Shown: positions 1 through 6,250 of the stretch, in pieces
How the letters are laid out: the number at the start of each line of letters is the position of its first letter
How positions within the stretch are numbered: the stretch's first letter is position 1
Assembly (NCBI GenBank): GCA_003142495.1
Contig: PLMM01000226.1
Span: 1 to 9,412 of the forward strand
DNA: 9,412 bases
DNA from: Gemmatimonadota bacterium
GTDB taxonomy: Bacteria > Gemmatimonadota > Gemmatimonadetes > Gemmatimonadales > Gemmatimonadaceae
Direction: 5' to 3'
Program-made: the position numbers and the translations under genes
Notes under the pieces: model-generated
Seen by the model: only the letters and a program-made list of their open reading frames with translations
Told to the model about the DNA's origin: nothing
The model's database searches: none

Positions 1-167
1 CACGGCTGGGACGGAGTCGAGCGTGGCATGATCCCATCGACCAACGCGAACACTGCCGTCGTGGCGCCGACGCCGAGGGAGAGCATCAGTACCGCCAGCA
101 TCGTGAATCCGGAGCGGTTGCGGAGCCGAGTCGCTCTCGATGTGTGATCGCAAAGAATATTGTGCAT
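1..167 (-). CDS. N-terminal fragment of MacB/ADOP-type ABC transporter permease
   Basis: Reading the minus strand from an ATG at 167-165 gives 55 codons open to the window edge. Residues about 15-45 (TRLRNRSGFTML, then LSLGVGATTAVFALVDGI) match the typical start of ADOP/MacB-like permeases, where a basic stretch and 'xxGFT' precede the first membrane helix ending in 'LGIGATTAIFSVVDGVL'. A weak AGGA lies 4 bases upstream of the ATG. Proteins of this family are FtsX-type permeases with large periplasmic domains and act in efflux or envelope export; the substrate cannot be told from this piece. The first 14 residues do not resemble the usual family N-terminus, so the true start could differ. It is transcribed divergently from the peptidase operon. 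I recognise the family from the first helix only. Confidence 0.62.
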   Translation of the reverse strand, partial: MHNILCDHTSRATRLRNRSGFTMLAVLMLSLGVGATTAVFALVDGIMPRSTPSQP

Positions 168-196
168 GGCGTCCTGCGCGGTACGGTTGGAAGGTC

Positions 197-211
197 GACC
201 AGCTGCTGGTC
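197..211. promoter_or_regulatory. 15-bp perfect palindrome, candidate operator
   Basis: GACCAGC-T-GCTGGTC is a perfect inverted repeat with 7-base arms and a single central base. It overlaps an upstream GGTCGACC (193-200). It lies 30 bases upstream of the permease ATG in the divergent intergenic region 168-389, where a regulator of either gene could bind. No convincing sigma-70 promoter is visible in this region. Function is inferred from symmetry and location only. Confidence 0.35.
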
Positions 212-272
212 TTCACCCATTCAACAGTTGGATGCGCGAAGGACGCGGATGGTTTACGTGGTTCGAGAATCA

Positions 273-291
273 TTGCGAGCCGTAGTCGCAA
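273..291. promoter_or_regulatory. Inverted repeat TTGCG-N9-CGCAA, candidate operator
   Basis: The arms TTGCG (273-277) and CGCAA (287-291) flank nine bases; the symmetry extends one base inward (A278/T286). It lies about 100 bases upstream of the first M28 peptidase gene. The same 5-9-5 arrangement recurs at 7677-7695 in another divergent intergenic region, which makes a shared DNA-binding regulator conceivable. The rest of 168-389 shows nothing I can name. Confidence 0.35.
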
Positions 292-389
292 GGGGCAAAA
301 CGGAGGCTGGCCGCTCGTACAGGTCGCCTTGACGCGTCCGGCGCGAAGGGGCAGACTCACTTGCTCTCCCCACCCTTCGCTCAATACAC

Positions 390-2435
390 ATGCGCCTCTG
401 CCTCCCAGTCGCCGCGCTCGTTTCGTGCGCTGCTCCGCTCGTTGCCCTCGCGCAGCGCTCCTCCACCGTGCCGCTCCTGCCGGAGCCCACCGTCGCAGCG
501 CTCGCCGGCGAGCTCTCAGGCGCTTCTGCCAAGCGCAACCTCGAGTTCATCACGCGCCAGCACCGCATGCGCGCGTCGAAGGGCTTTCGCACGGCGGCGG
601 ATTTCGTGGCCGCGCAGGCGCGGAGCTACGGCCTCGAGGAAGTCGTGGTGCACGAGTTTCCGGCGGACGGACACACGATGTACGGCACGCAGAAGGCGCG
701 GCTGGGCTGGGATCCGGAATTCGCTGAGCTCTGGGAGGTTCGCGCGGACGGGAGCCGGATGACGCCGGTGCTGCGCGTCGCGAGCTTCGAGGATGAGCCC
801 GTGATCCTCGCGGAGGACAGCGACAGCGCGGACGTGACGGCCGAGTTGATCGATGTCGGCGCGGGGACGTCCGACAAGGATTACGCGGGAAAGAACGTGC
901 GCGGAAAGATCGTGCTCACGTCGGAGGCGCCGGGCGGCGTGATTCCGCTCGCCTACGACAAGTACGGCGCAAAAGGAGTCGTGAGCGCGGCGCAAAACCA
1001 GCCGAATGCGTGGTCGCGCGAGGATGTAAACGCGATTCGCTGGGGGCATCTCGATTCGTTCGAAACGCGTCACGCCTTCGCCTTCATGGTGTCGCTCAAA
1101 CAGTACCGCGGCTACGTCGAGCGCCTGGCGGGCGGTGAGCACGTGATGCTGCACGCAGTCGTGAAGGCGTCGCGGCACGCGGCGACGTACAATCCGGTGA
1201 CCGCGCTGATTCCCGGCAGCGATAAAAAGGGCGAAGAGATCGTGCTGAGCTGTCATCTCGATCACCAACGCCCCGGCGCCAACGACAACGCGAGCGGCTG
1301 CGCGACCATCCTCGAGGTCGCGCGCACGATCTCGAAGCTCGTCGCCGATGGCAAGATCGCTCGCCCATCGCGCAGCATTCGCTTCGTATGGCCGTGCGAG
1401 GTCGAGTGCACGCTCGCGCTCTTCCACTCCGAGCCCGAGATGCGCGCGCGCTTCAAGGCCGTGATCCACATGGACATGGTCGGCGGCGGCCCCGTGACGA
1501 AGTCAATCTTCCACGTCGGCCGCGGGCCGTTGAGCCTTCCTTCGTTCGTGAGCGACGTCGGGCAGCGCTTCGGCGCCTTCATGAACATCGAGTCGCAGAT
1601 GTACGCGGAGGGAACGGGCGGGAAGTATCCGATGGTCTCGGGCGAGGGCGGCAAGGAGCCGCAGCTCGGCGATCTCGACGAATTCTCGATGGGGAGCGAC
1701 CACGAGCTGTACCAGGAAGCGTCGTGGAAGATTCCCGCGATCTACATGAATGATTGGCCCGATCGCTACATCCACACGAACTTCGATCTCCCGTCGAATA
1801 TCGATCCGACGAAGCTGCAGCGCGCGGCGTTCATCGGCGCGGCGAGCGCGCTCTACCTGGCGAATCTGAAGCCGGCGGATGTGCCGGCGCTGTGGGCGGC
1901 GATGGAGACGGCGTCGCTGCGCCGCCTCGCTACGATGCTCGACCGCCGTGCGACGCTCTCGCCCGCCGAAGCTGCAACGCTCACCCGCGGCTTTCTCGCG
2001 CAGGAACAGCAGGCGTACGAGTCGATCGCATCCTTCGCCGCGATCCCGGACAGCGTGAAGCAGAGCGCGAGCGCGTACTTCCAGCGCCTCGCGACGATCA
2101 CCGGCACGCCCGCGCCTGCGGAGAGCGCGCGCGGCGACGCGGCGCTCGTCTTCGCGCGCAACGCATCGGTGAGCGGCCCGATGGTGGTGTTCGGCTACGA
2201 CTATCTCGCCGATCACACGAAGGGGCACGCGCCGCCGAAGCTGCTCGACTATCAGGGGCTGCGCGGCAATGGCGAGGAGTACGGCTACGAGGTGCTCAAC
2301 TTCGTGGACGGCAAGCGAAACGTGCGCGAGATTCGTGACGCAGTGAGCTCGGAGTACGGCCCGGTGGACATCGCGCTGGTGTCGGAGTATCTGCGCGCGC
2401 TGGAATCGGCGGGAGTCGTGAGGACCGCAAAGTGA
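390..2435 (+). CDS. Secreted M28-family zinc metallopeptidase, first tandem copy
   Basis: Predicted M28 peptidase, 681 residues. A short signal peptide (residues 1-21, ending LVALA before Q22) implies export. An N-terminal segment (about 45-145) is followed by a protease-associated-like region (about 149-200, with 'YAGKNVRGKIVL'). The catalytic domain has candidate ligands H289 and D291 (CHLDH), D299 (GANDN), E337/E339 (WPCEVEC), D362 (HMDMVGG) and H462 (RYIHTNFD). The usual adjacent EE pair is E-V-E here. The last 50 residues (634-678, 'VLNFVDGKRNVREIRD') look like a PqqD-type winged helix. The ATG at 390 has no clear Shine-Dalgarno, but it places the signal peptide correctly. An alternative lipobox (LVSC, residues 10-13) is too close to the N-terminus to be convincing. 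It is the first gene of an operon with a close paralog and a transporter. It is probably an amino- or carboxypeptidase acting outside the cytoplasm; the substrate is unknown. Confidence 0.92.
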   Translation: MRLCLPVAALVSCAAPLVALAQRSSTVPLLPEPTVAALAGELSGASAKRNLEFITRQHRMRASKGFRTAADFVAAQARSYGLEEVVVHEFPADGHTMYGTQKARLGWDPEFAELWEVRADGSRMTPVLRVASFEDEPVILAEDSDSADVTAELIDVGAGTSDKDYAGKNVRGKIVLTSEAPGGVIPLAYDKYGAKGVVSAAQNQPNAWSREDVNAIRWGHLDSFETRHAFAFMVSLKQYRGYVERLAGGEHVMLHAVVKASRHAATYNPVTALIPGSDKKGEEIVLSCHLDHQRPGANDNASGCATILEVARTISKLVADGKIARPSRSIRFVWPCEVECTLALFHSEPEMRARFKAVIHMDMVGGGPVTKSIFHVGRGPLSLPSFVSDVGQRFGAFMNIESQMYAEGTGGKYPMVSGEGGKEPQLGDLDEFSMGSDHELYQEASWKIPAIYMNDWPDRYIHTNFDLPSNIDPTKLQRAAFIGAASALYLANLKPADVPALWAAMETASLRRLATMLDRRATLSPAEAATLTRGFLAQEQQAYESIASFAAIPDSVKQSASAYFQRLATITGTPAPAESARGDAALVFARNASVSGPMVVFGYDYLADHTKGHAPPKLLDYQGLRGNGEEYGYEVLNFVDGKRNVREIRDAVSSEYGPVDIALVSEYLRALESAGVVRTAK

Positions 2436-4513
2436 GCGTGCGCATCGCGTGCGTGCTCGGGGCGCTCCTCCTCGCCGCCGCTCCCGCTGCAATCAGCGCG
2501 CAGGTCGTCGCGCCGCTCTCCTTCGGCGTGAAGAGCGATGCCGCGCCGCCGCTGATTCCCGAGGCCACCGGCACCGCACTCGCGAACGAGCTTTCCGGTT
2601 CCGCGGCGAAGCGCAACCTCGAGTACATCACGACGCTGCATCGAATGCGCGCATCGAAGGGCTTTCGCAGCGCGGCGGACTTCGTCGCCCGCCAGGCGGA
2701 GCTCTACGGCCTCGAGGATGTGAAGGTGTACGAGCTCCCGGCCGACGGGCACACGATGTACGGCACGCAGAAGGCGCGGCTCGGATGGGATCCCGACTTC
2801 GCCGAACTCTGGGAGGTGCGCACGAATGGCGCGCGTACGACGCCCGTCACGCGCGTCGCAAGCTTCGAGGATGAGCCGGTGATTCTCGCCGAGGACAGCG
2901 ACAGCGCCGACGTCACCGCAGAGCTGGTGGACGTCGGCGTTGGCGGCTCCGATCGCGACTACGCCGGCAAGAATGTTCGCGGCAAGCTCGTGCTCCTTTC
3001 GGGCCCGCTCACCGATGCCGCCGCGCTCGCCATCGACAAATATGGCGCGAAGGGAATGCTCAGCGACATGCCGAATCAGGTGACGGCGTGGTGGAAGGAG
3101 GACGTCAACCTCATTCGCTGGGGACACCTCGACGCGTTCGAGGCGCGACACACCTTCGCCTTCATGCTCTCGTCGAAGCAGGCGAACGGCTTTCGCGCGC
3201 GACTCGCCGGCGGAGAGCACATCACGATGCACGCGATCGTGAAGGCCGCGCGTCATCCGTCGATGTACAATCCCGTCACGGCGCTCATCCCCGGCACCGA
3301 CCTGCGCGAGCAGGAGATCGTGCTGAGCTGCCATCTCGATCACCAGCGCCCCGGCGCGAACGACAACGCGAGCGGCTGCGCGACGATCCTCGAGGTCGGG
3401 CGCACCATTGCGAAGCTGATCGCCGACGGCAAGATCGCGCGTCCCTCGCGCAGCATCCGCTTCGTGTGGCCGTGCGAAGTCGAGTGCACCATGGTGTTGT
3501 TCAACGCCGAGCCGGCGATGCGCGCGCGCTTCAGGGCCGTGATCCATATGGACATGGTCGGCGGCGCCCAGGTGACGAAGGCGATCTTTCACGTGAATGG
3601 CAGCCCGCTTAGTCTTCCGACGTTCGTGAACGATGTCGGACACGCGTTCGGCGCCTTCGTGAACGCGGAGTCCGAGGCGTTCGCCGCGGGGAACGGCGGC
3701 AACTATCCGCTCGTCTCCGCGGAGGGCGGCAAGGAGCCGCTCCAGGCGGAGCTCGCCGAATTCAGCATGGGAAGCGACAACGAGCTGTACACCGAGGGCT
3801 CGTATCGCATCCCGTCGATCTACATGGACGACTGGCCCGATCGCTACATCCACACGAACTTCGATGTCGCCGGGAACATCGATCCGACGAAGCTCGAGCG
3901 CGCCGCGTTCATCGGCGCGGCGAGCGCGCTCTTTCTCGCGAACATGAAGTCGTCGGACGTGCCTGCGCTCTGGGTCACGATGCGGAGTGCGGCGCTGCAG
4001 CGCGCGGCGAAGGTAGTCGAGCGCGCATCCAGGCTCGCACCTGAGGAGGCATCGAACTACGAGGTACAGTCCATCAAATCGGAGCGCGCGGCGTTCGAGT
4101 CGATCGCCGGATTTGCGGAGATCCCGACCAGCACACGCGCGGCCGCGACGGACTTCTATCGCCAGCTCGGCCAAACCATAGGATTGACCGCGGCCGAGCC
4201 CCTGGGCCCAAACAACGCCTCCCCGCTCTACGCGCGTAACCCCGCGGTGTCCGGCCCGACGATCGTGTTCGGCTACGACTATCTCATCGATCATTTGCAC
4301 GGCGCCGCTCCGCCCGGGCTGCTCTCATTCACGGGCGCGCGTGGCACCGGCGCAGACTACGCGTACGAGGTTCTCAACTTCGTCAACGGAAAGCGCGGGG
4401 CGCAGGAGATCCGCGATAAGGTGAGCGCGGAGTTCGGGCCCGTCAGCATCGAGCTCGTCTCCGAATATCTGCGCGCGCTCGAAACCGCGGGAATGGTGAC
4501 GTCCGCCAAGTGA
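2432..4513 (+). CDS. Secreted M28-family zinc metallopeptidase, second tandem copy
   Basis: A 693-residue paralog of the preceding peptidase, colinear with it over nearly its whole length and shifted by 12 residues in the N-terminal half. The start is GTG at 2432, overlapping the upstream stop as GTGA, with a good GAGGA (2420-2424) seven bases before it. The signal peptide is residues 1-23 (cleavage after AISA, before Q24). Conserved catalytic residues are H301, D303, D311, E349/E351, D374 and H474, with the same E-V-E variant; a protease-associated-like region is at about 161-212. The C-terminal PqqD-like segment (about 646-690) has NGKR where copy 1 has DGKR. The middle stretch after the catalytic domain (about 515-610) has diverged most, while the active-site blocks are almost identical. 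This pattern fits an older tandem duplication with retained activity and possibly changed specificity. Substrate preference cannot be read from sequence. Confidence 0.92.
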   Translation: MSVRIACVLGALLLAAAPAAISAQVVAPLSFGVKSDAAPPLIPEATGTALANELSGSAAKRNLEYITTLHRMRASKGFRSAADFVARQAELYGLEDVKVYELPADGHTMYGTQKARLGWDPDFAELWEVRTNGARTTPVTRVASFEDEPVILAEDSDSADVTAELVDVGVGGSDRDYAGKNVRGKLVLLSGPLTDAAALAIDKYGAKGMLSDMPNQVTAWWKEDVNLIRWGHLDAFEARHTFAFMLSSKQANGFRARLAGGEHITMHAIVKAARHPSMYNPVTALIPGTDLREQEIVLSCHLDHQRPGANDNASGCATILEVGRTIAKLIADGKIARPSRSIRFVWPCEVECTMVLFNAEPAMRARFRAVIHMDMVGGAQVTKAIFHVNGSPLSLPTFVNDVGHAFGAFVNAESEAFAAGNGGNYPLVSAEGGKEPLQAELAEFSMGSDNELYTEGSYRIPSIYMDDWPDRYIHTNFDVAGNIDPTKLERAAFIGAASALFLANMKSSDVPALWVTMRSAALQRAAKVVERASRLAPEEASNYEVQSIKSERAAFESIAGFAEIPTSTRAAATDFYRQLGQTIGLTAAEPLGPNNASPLYARNPAVSGPTIVFGYDYLIDHLHGAAPPGLLSFTGARGTGADYAYEVLNFVNGKRGAQEIRDKVSAEFGPVSIELVSEYLRALETAGMVTSAK

Positions 4514-5847
4514 AGCTTCCGCACCCGCTGACGCTGCTCGTCGGCTGCGTGATCATCGCGGCCGCGCTCACGCACGTGCTCCCCGCCGGACAGTTCGATC
4601 GTCACGACGATCCAGCAACGCAGCGGAAAATCGTCGTCGCCGGCACCTACCATCGCGTCGACGCCCACCCCCTCGGCCCATTCGAAACGGCTGTCGCGAT
4701 CCCCGACGGGATCATCGACGCGGCCGCGGTGATCACCTTCGTCTTCCTCGTTGGCGGCGCGTTTGGCGTCGTCGACAAGACGGGCGCACTCCGAGACGGC
4801 ATCGACTGGCTCGTGCGTCGCCTCGGCAAACGGGGGATCGTCGCCATACCGATCCTCTGCATCGCCTTCGCCGCCGGCGGCGCGTTCGAGAACATGCAGG
4901 AGGAGATCATCGCGATGATCCCCGCCCTCCTCGTGCTCACGCAGCGACTCGGCTTCGATGCCATCACCGTCGCGGAGATGAGCGTCGGCTCAGCGGCGGT
5001 CGGATCGGCATTCAGCCCAGTAAATCCCTTTCAGGTGCTCATCGCGCAGAAGGTCTCGGGGATTCCGCAGCTGTCGGGCGGCGCGTACCGAACGGTCTTT
5101 CTCGCCATCGCCCTGTTGCTCTGGATACTCGGCACCATGCGGCACGCGCGCCACACAAAGCTGGAGGTCGTGAGAAGCGAGTTTGGCGAGGAGTCGCATG
5201 AGTTCGGCACTCGCGGAAAGGGAGTGCTTGCGATCGTACTACTCACATTCGCGATCTTCGTGTACGGAGTCGCGATGCTCCACTGGGATTTTAATCAGGA
5301 GGCGGCGCTCTTCTTCGTGATGGGCTGCGCCGTTGGAATTGCAGGCGGCCTCGGCATCACCGGTACGGCAGACGCCTTCGTCGAAGGCTTCCGATCGATG
5401 GCGTATGCGGCGTTGCTCATCGGCTTCGCGAGGTCGATCTCCACGGTCATGGAGCAGGGGCTGATCATCGACACTGTGGTGAACGAGCTCGCAGCTTCGC
5501 TGGCAGGGCTTCCGGTAGCCGTGGCGGCGGTCGGAATGATGTTGGCACACGCCGCCATCCATGTGCCGGTGCCGAGCGTCAGCCGGCAGGCTGTGCTCAC
5601 CATGCCGGTGTTCGCGCCGGTGGCCGATCTCCTCCACATGTCGCGGCAGGTTGCGGTGCTCGCCTACCAGTACGGCGCCGGAATGTGCGAGCTGGTAACG
5701 CCAACGAACGGGGCGCTAATGGCCATTCTGGCGGCCGCCGGGATACGCTACGACGAGTGGATTCGGGCCTCCTGGCGCATGATCGGGGCGGTCGCGCTGG
5801 CGGGCTCGGCCGCCGTGATCCTTGCGGTGGGAATAGGACTTCGGTAG
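4510..5847 (+). CDS. YfcC/DcuC-family inner-membrane transporter
   Basis: A 445-residue polytopic membrane protein of the YfcC family (C4-dicarboxylate anaerobic carrier-like, PF03606 type). The GTG start at 4510 overlaps the peptidase stop as GTGA and yields the family's typical beginning, PHPLTLLVGCVIIAAALTHV then LPAGQFDR. Hydrophobic segments include about residues 7-27, 72-92, 110-126, 195-210, 239-259 and 266-286. The first re-entrant-type signature is at 158-180 (GSAFSPVNPFQVLIAQ) and its second-half counterpart at 385-401 (YQYGAGMCELVTPTNG); both match the conserved 'SPxNPFxxxIAQ' and 'GxxxxxLxTPTxG' family patterns. Family members are linked to dicarboxylates, basic amino acids or peptides; some are arginine/ornithine exchangers. 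Placement behind two secreted peptidases suggests uptake of peptide-derived amino acids, which is an inference. No clear terminator with a T-run follows the stop. Confidence 0.92.
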   Translation: MKLPHPLTLLVGCVIIAAALTHVLPAGQFDRHDDPATQRKIVVAGTYHRVDAHPLGPFETAVAIPDGIIDAAAVITFVFLVGGAFGVVDKTGALRDGIDWLVRRLGKRGIVAIPILCIAFAAGGAFENMQEEIIAMIPALLVLTQRLGFDAITVAEMSVGSAAVGSAFSPVNPFQVLIAQKVSGIPQLSGGAYRTVFLAIALLLWILGTMRHARHTKLEVVRSEFGEESHEFGTRGKGVLAIVLLTFAIFVYGVAMLHWDFNQEAALFFVMGCAVGIAGGLGITGTADAFVEGFRSMAYAALLIGFARSISTVMEQGLIIDTVVNELAASLAGLPVAVAAVGMMLAHAAIHVPVPSVSRQAVLTMPVFAPVADLLHMSRQVAVLAYQYGAGMCELVTPTNGALMAILAAAGIRYDEWIRASWRMIGAVALAGSAAVILAVGIGLR

Positions 5848-5879
5848 GCTTTACCGTGCGCGAGGCGAACTGAGCAACT

Positions 5880-5902
5880 CCAAAATGGAGCTTGCATTTT
5901 GG
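5880..5902. promoter_or_regulatory. Inverted repeat CCAAAATG-N7-CATTTTGG, candidate operator
   Basis: Perfect 8-base arms (5880-5887 and 5895-5902) flank GAGCTTG. The right arm overlaps the candidate -35 box of the RiPP precursor gene, as expected for a repressor site. An alternative, mutually exclusive hairpin CTCC-AAAAT-GGAG (5878-5890) uses the same bases. No T-run follows, so it is a poor terminator for the transporter operon. Confidence 0.42.
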
Positions 5903-5921
5903 CCGCTCGGTATGGCATTAT
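5892..5921 (+). promoter_or_regulatory. Weak sigma-70-like promoter candidate for the RiPP precursor
   Basis: TTGCAT (5892-5897) and CATTAT (5916-5921) are separated by 18 bases and match the -35 and -10 consensus at 3/6 and 4/6. Initiation here would give a leader RNA of about 80 bases before the GTG start at 6011. This stretch (5880-5925) is the most AT-rich part of the gap. The call rests on consensus matching only. Confidence 0.3.
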
Positions 5922-5946
5922 CCTCGCAGAGAGGATGAACGACGGA

Positions 5947-5986
5947 GGCCAAAACGGCCCCGACTTCGACCGGGCAAGCGGCCCGG
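5947..5986 (+). other. Two small hairpins in the RiPP gene 5' leader
   Basis: GGCC-AAAAC-GGCC (arms 5947-5950, 5956-5959) is followed by CCGGGC-AAGCG-GCCCGG (arms 5970-5975, 5981-5986). Both fall between the candidate promoter and the ribosome binding site. They could stabilise the message or modulate translation. GC-rich DNA forms such stems readily, so the role is unproven and no riboswitch class is recognised. Confidence 0.3.
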
Positions 5987-6001
5987 CAGAACCTTCGACA
6001 T

Positions 6002-6006
6002 GGAGG
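6002..6006 (+). promoter_or_regulatory. Ribosome binding site fixing the GTG start of the RiPP precursor
   Basis: GGAGG sits four bases before the GTG at 6011. In this frame the first upstream stop is TGA at 5936-5938 and no ATG, GTG or TTG lies between it and 6011, so the GTG is the only standard start available. An out-of-frame ATG (6000-6002) overlaps the site and is not used by this gene. Confidence 0.7.
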
Positions 6007-6010
6007 CACG

Positions 6011-6184
6011 GTGTACCAAAAGCCGAAGGTGGAACGGTTCGGGACGTTCCGCGAGCTGACACGGGTCGTTTTCAACGGGACCACGGATGGCTTCACCATC
6101 TGTGGCGCCAACGGTGGAACCGGAAATGAGCTTTGCAACCTTCCGGGCGATCAGTGCCGGACGGGTTCGCCGCCCCCGGGCTGA
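6011..6184 (+). CDS. Lasso-type RiPP precursor peptide
   Basis: 57 codons, GTG to TGA. The N-terminal part is a lasso-type leader: Y2-Q-K-P5 (the YxxP motif bound by the RRE/B1 protein), then G11, F13 and T17 within RFGTFRELT. Leader residues 2-18 span 17 positions from Tyr to the predicted cleavage site, with Thr at -2, the spacing of known lasso leaders such as lariatin (from memory). Cleavage after R18 leaves a 39-residue core beginning V19-V-F-N-G. D26 is core position 8, a correct acceptor for an N-terminal macrolactam ring. The remainder is Gly/Asn/Thr-rich with C31, C42 and C49 and ends in PPPG. This is long for a lasso core (commonly about 15-25), Val at position 1 is unusual, and a disulfide would leave one free Cys. 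No cyclase, leader peptidase or RRE gene lies in the window, so enzymes would act in trans. The leader assignment is firm; a threaded-lasso product is inferred. Confidence 0.84.
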   Translation: MYQKPKVERFGTFRELTRVVFNGTTDGFTICGANGGTGNELCNLPGDQCRTGSPPPG

Positions 6185-6210
6185 GCAAGAGCTGGTTTTG
6201 TTGTATGAAT

Positions 6211-6250
6211 GGGGGCAGTCAGCTTCGGCTGATTGCCCCCATCTTCTTTT
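6211..6250 (+). terminator. Strong intrinsic terminator of the RiPP gene
   Basis: A 13-bp stem (GGGGGCAGTCAGC, 6211-6223, with 6228-6240) closes on a C(UUCG)G tetraloop and is followed by the T-rich ATCTTCTTTT (6241-6250). The only non-Watson-Crick position is 6218/6233, a G-U wobble in plus-strand RNA but a C-A mismatch in minus-strand RNA. No T-run lies on the minus side. It therefore mainly serves the plus strand, ending 26 bases after the RiPP stop and abutting the kinase stop. Confidence 0.9.

Noticed and set aside
144..332. 62-codon plus-strand frame before the peptidase operon
   Set aside because: It overlaps the permease N-terminus on the other strand, has no ribosome binding site and has no protein-like composition.
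390..455. Lipobox-like LVSC (residues 10-13) in the first peptidase
   Set aside because: The Cys is closer to the N-terminus than usual for lipoproteins, a normal signal peptidase I site follows at residue 21, and the paralog has no equivalent Cys.
2285..4300. 671-codon minus-strand open frame antisense to the second peptidase
   Set aside because: It is Arg/His/Glu-rich with no family motifs and mirrors the coding frame of a clear M28 gene; long antisense frames are expected in GC-rich codon usage. The antisense frames 516-1469 and 1503-2492 were rejected for the same reason.
5842..5856. CGGTA-GGCTT-TACCG hairpin at the transporter stop codon as a terminator
   Set aside because: The five-pair stem is short, includes the stop codon, and no T-run follows.
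5899..6129. 76-codon plus-strand frame (TTG, or ATG at 5935) overlapping the RiPP gene
   Set aside because: It has no recognisable motif and low-complexity Gly/Arg/Asp content, whereas the overlapping frame from 6011 has the full set of lasso leader landmarks and a ribosome binding site.
6185..6250. Bidirectional terminator for the lipid kinase
   Set aside because: In minus-strand RNA the stem has a C-A mismatch and no U-run follows, so support exists only for the plus strand.
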